Shown here: piece after piece, positions 43,424 through 51,014 of the stretch | How positions within the stretch are numbered: the first letter of the stretch is position 1 | How the letters are laid out: each line of letters opens with the position of its first letter | NCBI GenBank assembly: GCA_902768665.1 | Contig: CACXMA010000013.1 | Coordinates: 1 to 64,000 of the forward strand | Direction of reading: 5' to 3' | Length of the DNA stretch: 64,000 nt | Origin: an uncultured Bacteroidia bacterium | Lineage (GTDB): Bacteria > Bacteroidota > Bacteroidia > Bacteroidales > UBA932 | Notes under the pieces: model-generated | Told to the model about the DNA's origin: nothing | Database searches by the model: none | What the model saw: only the letters and a program-made list of their open reading frames with translations | Program-made: the position numbers and the translations under genes

Positions 43424-43843
43424 ATGTCTCGCAGCAAGCACAGAAAGCCCAATCTTTATAAGGAGGCCAATGAGGCCTTCCTGCTGGCGAAGGCGCAGGA
43501 GGAAGGTGTCGTCGTGCTGGAGAGCGGCGTCATGTACCGTGTCCTGGAGAGGGGAGGCGGCAGCCGGCGCACTTCCGTCAGCGGCATCGTCTATGTCCGT
43601 TATACCGGGAAACTTATTGACGGGACGGTATTTGACTCAAATCTGGAGCAGCCGCTGCCGGCGCTTTTTTATATAAAGGATCTGATTGTCGGCTGGCAGA
43701 TTGTCCTGACCCGGATGCATGAGGGCGACCGGTGGGAAGTGTACATCCCCGCGAAATGGGGCTACGGCGCGATGAAGGCCGGAGAGATTCCGGCCCACAG
43801 CACGCTGGTTTTCGAGATCGAACTTGTGAAGATTGAGCGGTAG
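43424..43843 (+). CDS. FKBP-type peptidyl-prolyl cis-trans isomerase
   Basis: 139 residues with a short basic N-terminus (MSRSKHRKPNLYKEAN) and an FKBP domain from about residue 30: GIVYVRYTGKLIDGTVFDSNLEQPLPALF, VGWQIVLTRMHEGDRWEVYIPAKWGYG and PAHSTLVFEIELVKIER. No signal peptide, so it probably acts in the cytoplasm. The domain is complete. It converges with the repeat-protein gene 20 bases downstream. Confidence 0.93.
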   Translation: MSRSKHRKPNLYKEANEAFLLAKAQEEGVVVLESGVMYRVLERGGGSRRTSVSGIVYVRYTGKLIDGTVFDSNLEQPLPALFYIKDLIVGWQIVLTRMHEGDRWEVYIPAKWGYGAMKAGEIPAHSTLVFEIELVKIER

Positions 43844-43862
43844 GCCTCCCGGGACGGCAGGA

Positions 43863-44360
43863 TTACCGCAGACGGCTGCGGCGGCTGATGAGGACGGCGT
43901 ACCAGACGGCGACGAATTCCTCGGTGGTGAGGGCGCCGTCAAAGGAGAAGTCGATGTCGCTGTAATAGGTGGAGGTTCCTTCGTAGACGCGGTCGCCTCG
44001 GACGGTGGCGATGATGTCGGAACGGTAGGAGGAGCGGCCCTTGTAGAGCTGTCCGTCGCGGATGGTCAGGAGAATGTCGGAGAAATAAGAACTGGTTCCG
44101 AGGTAGACGGTATTGCCGCGGACCGTATAGAGGATATCCGAATGATAGCTGCTGTTGCCGTCGTAGATGCGGCCTTCCCGTATCGTGCAGATGACATCTG
44201 AGTAGTAGGAGGAGTGGCCTTTGTAGACTTTCCCGTCACGTACGGTGCAGAGAATGTCCCTGTAGTAACGGCTGCTGCCGTCATATACCTTGACTTCGCC
44301 GCCGGCAAAGGCCGTCAGCGGAAGCAGGAGGGCAAACAGAAGGAGCAAGCGTTTCAACAT
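43863..44360 (-). CDS. Secreted protein made of six 20-residue repeats
   Basis: 165 residues: a signal peptide (MLKRLLLLFALLLPLTAFAG) followed by six tandem units of 20 residues with the pattern [VI]Y-x-G-x-S-[ST]-Y-x-S-D-I-x-x-T-[VI]-R-x-G (for example KVYKGHSSYYSDVICTIREG and TVYLGTSSYFSDILLTIRDG). A short non-repeat tail ends it. The regular alternation suggests a beta-solenoid or the 4-fold beta-flower type of repeat. The function is unknown. It is 16 bases downstream of the acyltransferase gene on the same strand. Confidence 0.8.
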   Translation of the reverse strand: MLKRLLLLFALLLPLTAFAGGEVKVYDGSSRYYRDILCTVRDGKVYKGHSSYYSDVICTIREGRIYDGNSSYHSDILYTVRGNTVYLGTSSYFSDILLTIRDGQLYKGRSSYRSDIIATVRGDRVYEGTSTYYSDIDFSFDGALTTEEFVAVWYAVLISRRSRLR

Positions 44361-44376
44361 GGGGTGTATTGTCGGA

Positions 44377-45507
44377 TTATTCTTTCACCGGGCCGGCGTA
44401 GATGCGGAGGAAGCGGTCGCGAAGGGCTTCCGGGTCGAGGCCCTGGGCTTCGGGGCGGACCGAGGCGATCTGCTGCTCCATATAGGCGAGGAAGCGGGCC
44501 TTGGTCTCGGGGGTGTAATGCGCGGCGTGGGCTTCCGTACCGTCGAGAAGGTCCCGGGCGATGTAGTTCGTATCCCAGAGGCGGTAGCCGGCGTCGATGC
44601 GCTCGTCAAGAAGGGTGCATAGCGCCCTGGCCCGTTCGGGACGCGGGAGGGCGGCGATGGCGTCTATTTCGGCGTCCGTCAGGGCCTTGTCGAACTGGAG
44701 GTGGACGCGGCCCTTGGGCTGGCGGATGCCGGTCAGGATGCTGTGGAGGTCCTCGCCGGGCTGCTTCACGTATTTGACGCCGCTTTCCCTGATCAGCGTT
44801 TCACGGGCCTTGAGGATGTCGCAGGGCTCGAGCTCATAGGAAATGCTCAGCGGTACGATCTTCAGGGCCTTGTAGGTCTCGGCGAAGTCGGCGGTCCCGC
44901 TCATGCCGAGCATCTTGATGAGCGCCTCTTCGGTGCCGTCCCGGCCGTCCTTGGTGCGTCCCTGGCGCTGGGCGAGCCAGACGGAGCTGCGGCCGGTGGT
45001 GATGCTTTCCCGGATATAGGTCGACAAGGTTGCGAGGGCGTCGTAGAGCTCGCGGCCGGAAATGCCGCGCTTGACCTTCACCATGCGGTTCGATCGGATC
45101 AGGTCCTCGACGAGGGGATTGCTGAGGAGATTGTCGCCGACACAGATCTCGGTCGTCGGCAGGTCGCACTGCACAAGCACTTCCTGCGTAATAGCCGGGT
45201 CCAGAACGATGTCTCGGTGGTCCGAGAGATAGAGGTGGCAGCCCTCGGGCAGATCCTCCGCGCCGGCGAAGGAAAAGGCCGTTGTCGTCGTTGCGAGAAT
45301 GCGGCGGACGGCGGGGTCCATGACCTTGTGCTGGAAGTCGTCCACGCCCGTGACCCCGTTCAGGATGTCGCTGAGGGCCGTTTCCGGCAGCTCGGGGAAG
45401 AGATAGCGGGAAATCTGTGCCGCCACGGGATGGGCCGCCACGCGCCGGAGCGCGGCGACGGCTTCGGGATCGTTGTAGGGGCGGATGTCGTCAAATGCAG
45501 GGTTCAT
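44377..45507 (-). CDS. 1-acyl-sn-glycerol-3-phosphate acyltransferase-like protein
   Basis: 376 residues. The PlsC-type motifs are recognisable but variant: LYLSDHRDIVLDP for the catalytic HX4-5D box, and SSVWLAQRQGRTKDGRD for the glycerol-phosphate binding block. There is no clear membrane helix at the N-terminus. It probably transfers fatty acyl chains in phospholipid or other envelope lipid synthesis. It lies seven bases after queA and 16 before the repeat protein on the same strand. Confidence 0.75.
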   Translation of the reverse strand: MNPAFDDIRPYNDPEAVAALRRVAAHPVAAQISRYLFPELPETALSDILNGVTGVDDFQHKVMDPAVRRILATTTTAFSFAGAEDLPEGCHLYLSDHRDIVLDPAITQEVLVQCDLPTTEICVGDNLLSNPLVEDLIRSNRMVKVKRGISGRELYDALATLSTYIRESITTGRSSVWLAQRQGRTKDGRDGTEEALIKMLGMSGTADFAETYKALKIVPLSISYELEPCDILKARETLIRESGVKYVKQPGEDLHSILTGIRQPKGRVHLQFDKALTDAEIDAIAALPRPERARALCTLLDERIDAGYRLWDTNYIARDLLDGTEAHAAHYTPETKARFLAYMEQQIASVRPEAQGLDPEALRDRFLRIYAGPVKE

Positions 45508-45514
45508 AGCGGGA

Positions 45515-46732
45515 TTATTGAAGGCCGGCGCGCACCAGCAGGGAGCTGTCGCCGTAGCTGAGGAAGCGGAAGGAATGTGAGAGAGCGTAGTCGTAGATGC
45601 GGTGCCAGTCGTCGCCGACGAAGGCCGCGATCAGCAGCAGGAGCGTGCTCTCGCTTTGGTGGAAATTCGTGACCATATAGTCGACGAGCCGGAAGCGGAA
45701 GCCCGGTACGATGATGATGCGTGTGCCGATGCGGAGCTCGCCGGCGCCGTGGGCCTCCAGATAGGCGATAATGGCGTCGAGGGCCTCTTCGGTGCTGCAG
45801 GTAAAGCCGCCCTCGTAAGGGTCCCACTGCGCTACGTCGGAAGGCTCGCCGTCGCGGAGGATGCGGGCGCCGGCGTAGTAGAGGGACTCGAGTGTACGGA
45901 CGGAGGTCGTGCCGACGGCAATCAGGCGGCCCTTACGGCTGCGGATCGCCTTCAGGAGCTCCAGGCTCACGGAAAACGGCTCGCGGTGCATCGTATGGCC
46001 GGCGATTTCGGACGATTTGACGGGCAGGAAGGTGCCTGCACCGACATGGAGACAGACGTTGCGGATGTCGACCCCGCGGCTGCGGATGCCGTCCAGGACC
46101 GCATCGGTGAAGTGCAGGCCGGCTGTCGGGGCGGCCACAGACCCGCGGATGCGGGCGTAGAGCGTCTGATAGCGTTCGCTGTCGATGGCTTCGGATTCGC
46201 GGTTGAGATACGGGGGAATTGGGATGGTCCCGCAAATCTCCAGTACCCGGGAGAAAGGATCGGGGGAGTCCCAGCTGAAGCGGACCGTACCGGTGCGTTC
46301 GTTGCGGCCAAGGAGTTCGGCGCGCAGGTTCATCCCGCTGACGGTCGGATCATTTTCGGGGTTACAAAGCGTCAGACGGTCGTTTTTCCAGCGCTTGGCA
46401 TTGCCGATGACGCATTTCCAGGCGCAGCTGCCGACGGCGGCGAAATTGAGGTTGTAATCCGTCGGATCGGCCGGCTCGAGACAGAAGATCTCGATATGAG
46501 CGCCGGACTCGCGCTGGAAGTGCAGACGGGCGGGAACGACACGGGTTTCGTTGAAAATCATCAGCGAACCCTCCGGCAGCAGGCCGGGAAGCTGGCGGAA
46601 AACGTTTTCCCGGATTTCGCCGTTATGATAGAAAAGGAGTTTGGAAGCATCCCTTTCGGCCAGCGGATATTTGGCGATCCGTTCGTCGGTCAGGGGATAG
46701 CGGTAATCCTCCATGTGGATTTCAGGAATCAT
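45515..46732 (-). CDS. queA: QueA, S-adenosylmethionine:tRNA ribosyltransferase-isomerase
   Basis: Makes epoxyqueuosine in tRNA from preQ1 and SAM. The 405 residues include the family blocks YRYPLTDERIAKYPLAERDASKLL, FNETRVVPARL, PPYLNRESEAIDSERYQT, GSVAAPTAGLHFTD, HVGAGTFLPVK and MVTNFHQSESTLLLLIAAF. This is in the longer range of the family, with some inserted residues in the middle. The promoter fits at 46754-46785. Confidence 0.95.
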   Translation of the reverse strand: MIPEIHMEDYRYPLTDERIAKYPLAERDASKLLFYHNGEIRENVFRQLPGLLPEGSLMIFNETRVVPARLHFQRESGAHIEIFCLEPADPTDYNLNFAAVGSCAWKCVIGNAKRWKNDRLTLCNPENDPTVSGMNLRAELLGRNERTGTVRFSWDSPDPFSRVLEICGTIPIPPYLNRESEAIDSERYQTLYARIRGSVAAPTAGLHFTDAVLDGIRSRGVDIRNVCLHVGAGTFLPVKSSEIAGHTMHREPFSVSLELLKAIRSRKGRLIAVGTTSVRTLESLYYAGARILRDGEPSDVAQWDPYEGGFTCSTEEALDAIIAYLEAHGAGELRIGTRIIIVPGFRFRLVDYMVTNFHQSESTLLLLIAAFVGDDWHRIYDYALSHSFRFLSYGDSSLLVRAGLQ

Positions 46733-46753
46733 GCTCTCTTAAAAAATCTATTG

Positions 46754-46785
46754 CGAAATTACACAATCTCGCGCAATTATTCAAG
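46754..46785 (-). promoter_or_regulatory. Probable queA promoter
   Basis: Reverse-strand TAATTTCG (one base off consensus, 46754-46761), with CTTG (46782-46785) at 20 bases. Confidence 0.5.
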
Positions 46786-47155
46786 CGCCGGCGGTCCGTT
46801 CAATTATCGAAACTCCGAAACGCGCAAAATATACCAGAAATGTTAACGGTTTAATTATTTGATTTCATTTTTTAAAACCGCCATAAATTTTTCAATAAGG
46901 ATTTTTTATGTCGATTTTTGCGAAATTCTAATTCACACAAGATCAGTGATTTATATAAATTTACCTTTAATTTTGCTAAAGACGCTTTTTGAGAAATCAA
47001 ACGCATTGTGGCGGAAAACCCGAAGAAACAATATATTTTAAAGCTACTAATTGGTTTATTATCAGTTGTATTAATACTTTTTTCTAATAATTTACTTTAT
47101 GTGTTGATATCGGTTATTTGCACGTATACGGGCATTCCGTCTCTTTGGGACACGC
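46786..47155. other. AT-rich gap between queA and the HTH gene
   Basis: About 370 bases, much richer in A/T than the neighbours. A forward frame opens at GTG 47008 and would give hydrophobic residues fused to the HTH protein, but the promoter at 47156-47186 lies inside it. Nothing else is recognised. Confidence 0.5.
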
Positions 47156-47186
47156 TTGTTTTTCTCCCTCTTTCTTTTTATTTTTG
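47156..47186 (+). promoter_or_regulatory. Promoter of the HTH gene
   Basis: TTG (47156-47158), 20 bases, TATTTTTG (47179-47186), 19 bases before the ATG at 47206. Confidence 0.65.
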
Positions 47187-47205
47187 TAAAAATTTGTTTT
47201 CAAAA

Positions 47206-47580
47206 ATGAACAAGCGTTTGCTGCAGTTTTTAGCGGCTGAAAACATTACACAGACCCAGCTGGCCGAGACGCTCGATGTCGCGAAGGCCTCGGTTTCCAA
47301 CATTTTGGCCGGCAGGAACCGTCCAGGCTATGATTTTATCGAATCCCTTATGCTCCACTACCCCTCGCTGAACATCGAGTGGCTGATCACCGGAAAGGGC
47401 CGTATGTACCGCTCAGAGGCCGATTCTGCCCTACAGGAGGACGGTTCGGTGCCGCTTCCTGCTTCCTCAGTTGAAGCGTACACTATAGATAAGATAGGTA
47501 AAGTAGTTGTAAATCAGCGAAAAATTTCATCTATTTGTGTCTTTTTCGATGACGGAACCTTCCAGGAGATCCGTCTGTGA
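47206..47580 (+). CDS. Helix-turn-helix transcriptional regulator
   Basis: 124 residues from ATG 47206. The N-terminal half (about 5-65) is a Xre-type helix-turn-helix: LLQFLAAENITQTQLAETLDVAKASVSNILAGRNRPGYDFIESLMLHYPSLNIEWLITGKG, typical of phage-repressor-like regulators in Bacteroidetes. The C-terminal part (about 75-124) is short, with a strand-rich end (VVVNQRKISSICVFFDDGTFQEI). An alternative GTG start at 47008 would add two membrane-like helices; the internal promoter argues against it. Its targets are unknown. Confidence 0.85.
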   Translation: MNKRLLQFLAAENITQTQLAETLDVAKASVSNILAGRNRPGYDFIESLMLHYPSLNIEWLITGKGRMYRSEADSALQEDGSVPLPASSVEAYTIDKIGKVVVNQRKISSICVFFDDGTFQEIRL

Positions 47581-47626
47581 ATGCGCAGTTTTCCCGGGAT
47601 GACTATGAATTCCACGGGATTTTGCG

Positions 47627-47634
47627 TATTTTTG
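47627..47634 (+). promoter_or_regulatory. -7 element of the pyrD-like gene
   Basis: TATTTTTG four bases before the ATG at 47639; -33 is one base off (TATG 47604-47607, 19 bases). The transcript would have almost no leader. Confidence 0.45.
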
Positions 47635-47638
47635 TCTT

Positions 47639-48694
47639 ATGTTATACAAGTTGCTGGTCAAGCCGCTCCTGTCCCTCTTTCCTCCGGAGTCTTCGACAGG
47701 CGTTCTGCTGCGGATGCTGAAAGGCGCCCGCCGGATTCCGCTTGTGGCTCCGCTGATCCGTGCCGGACATTCCGTCAAGGGCAAAAGCCTCGAGCGGGAG
47801 GTCTTCGGCGTGCGTTTCTCGGGTCCTGTCGGCGTGGCAGCCGGCCTCGACCGTTCTGGGGAATTCGCGGACCTCTTCTCGGATTTCGGCTTCTCCTTCA
47901 TCGAAATCGGTTCCCTGACGCCCCTGCCGCAGGACGGCGAAGCGCGTCCCCGCGTGTTCACGCTTCCGCGGGATACGGCCCTCGTCAGCCGGACCGGGAA
48001 CCCCAACAAGGGCGTCCAGCAGGCCATTTCCGAGCTTTCCCGGCGCGACCGGAGCCGCTCCCGGATCCGCATCGGCGTCAACATAACCGCCGGCATCCGC
48101 AGCGTCACGGAAGAGGCCATCATATCCGATTACCGTACGGCCTTCGCCCAGATGTATGATTTCGCCGACTATTTCGTTGTCAATCTGACGGATACGCGGC
48201 ATCCGGATCAGGGCCTGCAGGCCGATTCCAGCCTCATGTCCGACGTGCTGGACGAGCTTCTTGAGATGCGTCTTGTCTATGACGGCTACAAGCCCGTGCT
48301 GCTGAAAGTCTCGTCCGACCTCAATCCGGGGCTGCTGGACTCGGTCCTCGACTATGCGCTCCTGTCCGGCATCGACGGCATCGTCGCCGGCGGACCGGCC
48401 GGCCGCAGCGTCACGCTGAATACATCCGCCCAGCGCCTCTATGAAATAGGGGAAGGCGGCATTTCCGGCGCTCCGGCCTTCCAGGGCATGCTGGAGACCG
48501 TCCGCCATATCGCCGCCCGCAGCAAGGGCCGTCTGCCCATCGTCGCCTGCGGCGGCATCCTGAGCCCGAAAGACGCCCAGATGGCCCTCGAGGCCGGTGC
48601 ATCGCTGGTGGAGATGTACTCCGCCATCTGGTACAAGGGCCCGAAAATCGCCAAAAAAACCTATGACCACATCCTCCATCTGCACGATCGGTGA
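47639..48694 (+). CDS. Dihydroorotate dehydrogenase family protein, divergent
   Basis: 351 residues aligning along their whole length with class 2 (quinone) PyrD: the N-terminal membrane-associating helices (MLYKLLVKPLLSLFP), LEREVFGVRFSGPVGVAAGL, FGFSFIEIGSLTP, the FMN part VACGGILSPKDAQMALEAGASLVEMYSAIWYKGP. However, several key positions differ from active enzymes: GFDKN is GLDRS (70-73), and NxSSPNT is NLTDTRHP (182-189), so the catalytic Ser becomes Asp and the FMN-contacting Lys becomes Arg. Either this is a divergent PyrD or a flavoprotein with another substrate. The stop overlaps cinA by 32 bases. Confidence 0.8.
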   Translation: MLYKLLVKPLLSLFPPESSTGVLLRMLKGARRIPLVAPLIRAGHSVKGKSLEREVFGVRFSGPVGVAAGLDRSGEFADLFSDFGFSFIEIGSLTPLPQDGEARPRVFTLPRDTALVSRTGNPNKGVQQAISELSRRDRSRSRIRIGVNITAGIRSVTEEAIISDYRTAFAQMYDFADYFVVNLTDTRHPDQGLQADSSLMSDVLDELLEMRLVYDGYKPVLLKVSSDLNPGLLDSVLDYALLSGIDGIVAGGPAGRSVTLNTSAQRLYEIGEGGISGAPAFQGMLETVRHIAARSKGRLPIVACGGILSPKDAQMALEAGASLVEMYSAIWYKGPKIAKKTYDHILHLHDR

Positions 48695-49922
48695 TGAGAT
48701 CCTCATCGGCCAGGTCGTCGACACCAATTCATCCCGGATATCCCGCGCCCTCGGCGAAATCGGCATCCGGACTTCCCGTATGCTTTCTATCGGCGACTGC
48801 CGGGAAGACATTCTTTCGAATCTACGCAATGAGCTGTCCCTCAGTGACATTGTCATCGTTACCGGCGGCCTCGGCCCCACAAAGGACGACATCACGAAAG
48901 ACGCTCTCCGCGAGCTCTCCGGCAGCGCGGGTTACTATGAGCATCCCGGCCAGCTCGAGAAGGTCCATGAAATCCTCCGCAGCCGCGGCCTGGACGTGCT
49001 GGACATCAACCGTGCCCAGGCGTCGGTTCCCGACAAGGCAGAGGTCATCGTGAACCGCCTTGGGACCGCTCCGATCATGGTTTTCCGTCTCGGCGGCGGC
49101 AAGACCCTCTACGCCCTTCCCGGCGTGCCTTTCGAGGCGGAAGGAGCCCTTCCGGACATCCTGGAGGACATCCGGGCCCATTATCCGCTGGAGAAGATCC
49201 GCCACCGCAACATCATGGTCTACGGCATCGCCGAATCGGCCCTTTCCAAAAAGATCGAGGCCTGGGAAACCGCTTTGCCAGGGGGGATGCACCTTGCCTA
49301 CCTTCCGGACCCGCTGACGGGCATCCGCCTGCGCCTTTCGCTGTATGGTGGGGGAGAGGACGGGGATCAGGCCCTGGAGGCCCAAATCGAGGCGCTGAAG
49401 GCCCTTCTGGGGGAGATGGTGTACTCCGACAGGGACGACCGGCTCGAATGCGTCGTAGGCCGCCATCTGAAAGCCTCCGGGCAGACCCTTTCCGCCGCGG
49501 AATCCTGCACGGGTGGGGAGATCGCCCACATGCTGACCGGCGTCCCCGGCAGCTCCGCCTATTTCCTGGGCTCCGTGACCTCCTATGCCGTCGCCGTCAA
49601 GGAGCGCGTTCTCGGCGTTCCGGCTGACACGATCGAGCGCTTCGGCGTGGTCAGCAGCGAAGTCGCCGCCGCCATGGCAGAGGGCGTCCGCCGCCTTACC
49701 GGCAGCGACTGGTCCGTCGCGACGACCGGGCTCGCCGGACCCGACGGAGACGGGGTCAATCCGGTCGGTACGGTATGGATCGGCGTGGCTTCCGCGGCCG
49801 GGACGGTCACGGTAAAGCGTCAATACAAAAACGACCGAAAGCACAATATCGAGCGTTTTGCAGCCTCGGCTCTCGACTTTTTGCGTTTGGAAATTGAAAA
49901 GAGCCTAAATAGCAGAAAATGA
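48663..49922 (+). CDS. cinA: CinA, nicotinamide-nucleotide amidohydrolase family
   Basis: 419 residues from ATG 48663 (MTTSSICTIGDEILIGQVVDTNSSRI), overlapping pyrD by 32 bases. The MoCF-like N-terminal domain shows VIVTGGLGPTKDDITKDAL. The C-terminal PncC domain (about 255-410) has LSAAESCTGGEIAHMLTGVPGSSAYF, ATTGLAGPDGDG and PVGTVWIGV. Together they recycle NMN to NaMN in NAD metabolism and possibly clean ADP-ribose. A terminator hairpin follows. Confidence 0.95.
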   Translation: MTTSSICTIGDEILIGQVVDTNSSRISRALGEIGIRTSRMLSIGDCREDILSNLRNELSLSDIVIVTGGLGPTKDDITKDALRELSGSAGYYEHPGQLEKVHEILRSRGLDVLDINRAQASVPDKAEVIVNRLGTAPIMVFRLGGGKTLYALPGVPFEAEGALPDILEDIRAHYPLEKIRHRNIMVYGIAESALSKKIEAWETALPGGMHLAYLPDPLTGIRLRLSLYGGGEDGDQALEAQIEALKALLGEMVYSDRDDRLECVVGRHLKASGQTLSAAESCTGGEIAHMLTGVPGSSAYFLGSVTSYAVAVKERVLGVPADTIERFGVVSSEVAAAMAEGVRRLTGSDWSVATTGLAGPDGDGVNPVGTVWIGVASAAGTVTVKRQYKNDRKHNIERFAASALDFLRLEIEKSLNSRK

Positions 49923-50004
49923 GAGATTGAAACATAATTGTTAAATCAAATAACAAAGTTGTTTCAAAATCTGTTCAAATTGATTATCAACATATTATAA
50001 AAAC

Positions 50005-50045
50005 AATCCCGGCCCTCTTTTGGAAGGTCGGGATTCATCTTTTTG
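50005..50045 (+). terminator. Terminator of cinA
   Basis: A 10-bp stem with one G-T pair (50005-50014 with 50026-50035), 11-base loop, followed by a T-rich end (to 50045). mscS converges from the other side. Confidence 0.7.
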
Positions 50046-50054
50046 AAGAATTCT

Positions 50055-50993
50055 CTAGCTTTGCTTGATGTGGACGTCGAGCTGCTGGAAGGGGAAGGTG
50101 ACGCCCTTTTTGGGCAGTTCGGTGTAGAGCGTCTCGTTCAGGAAGAAGAAGACCTCCCAGTAGTTTTCGGCACGGGTCCAGACGCGGATGACATAGTTGA
50201 CGCTGGATTGGCTCAGCTCGATGACGGCTACGAACGGATCCGCGGCCCCCTCGGTCTTCGCGTCCAGGATTTTCGGATTCGAAGCGATGACCTCGCGGAT
50301 TGCGGCCTTGGCTTTTTCGGCGTCGACGCCGTAGGAGATGCTGATCGTCCGGTCGACGCGGCGGAGATCCTTGGCGGAGTAGTTCATGATGTTGCCGCCG
50401 GAAAGGGCGCCGTTGGGCAGGATGACGATCCGGTTGTCGAGGGTCAGGAGTTTGGTGGAGACCATGGAGACTTCCTGGACGATACCGGCGAAACCTAAAG
50501 CTTCGATATAATCGCCAGCCTTGAAAGGCTTGAATGCCAGAATCATAATACCGCCGGCAAAGTTCTGGACCGTTCCGCCCAGGGCCATGCCGATGGCCAT
50601 GCCGCCGGCTGCCAGCAGAGCGGCCAGGGAGCTTGTGTTCACGCCGAGGGAACCGACCGTGAGGATGATGACGATCACCCAGAGGGCGATGGTGACGACG
50701 CTGACCGTGAAGGTGGCGATGGTCGCATCGGTGCCCTTGCGCTCGAAACCGCGCTTAAGCAGCTTCTTGATGCGGCGGATAATCCAGCCGCCGATGATGT
50801 AGATGGCGAGGGCCGCAAGGACCTTGAGGCCGAAGTTGATCGCCTCCTGAGCCAGAGAGCTGACAATGTCCTGCGCGGAACTGGTGGTGATCGTCTCATG
50901 GATGTTGGAGATCACCGCCTTGGTGGAGTCGGCGCTGGCCAGCGTATTCTGCAGCTTATCTGCAGCTTCTGCTTGAAGGAAAGGGAAGAACAT
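50055..50993 (-). CDS. Small-conductance mechanosensitive channel (MscS family)
   Basis: 312 residues. After an N-terminal non-conserved segment, three membrane helices follow: FGLKVLAALAIYIIGGWIIRR, VVTIALWVIVIILTVGSLG and the pore-lining LLAAGGMAIGMALGGTVQNFAGGIMIL. The family block GDYIEALGFAGIVQEVSMVSTKLLTLDNRIVILPNGALSGGNIMNYS follows, with the beta domain after it. The channel opens on hypo-osmotic shock. It is 21 bases after the cysteate synthase on the same strand. Confidence 0.93.
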   Translation of the reverse strand: MFFPFLQAEAADKLQNTLASADSTKAVISNIHETITTSSAQDIVSSLAQEAINFGLKVLAALAIYIIGGWIIRRIKKLLKRGFERKGTDATIATFTVSVVTIALWVIVIILTVGSLGVNTSSLAALLAAGGMAIGMALGGTVQNFAGGIMILAFKPFKAGDYIEALGFAGIVQEVSMVSTKLLTLDNRIVILPNGALSGGNIMNYSAKDLRRVDRTISISYGVDAEKAKAAIREVIASNPKILDAKTEGAADPFVAVIELSQSSVNYVIRVWTRAENYWEVFFFLNETLYTELPKKGVTFPFQQLDVHIKQS

Positions 50994-51014
50994 ATATGTG
51001 TAAATAAAGAGTTA

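Noticed and set aside
47008-47205. Membrane-anchored N-terminal extension of the HTH regulator (GTG start at 47008)
   Set aside because: A good promoter (47156-47186) lies inside it, the DNA is AT-rich like non-coding gaps, and HTH proteins of this type normally start at the residue encoded at 47206.
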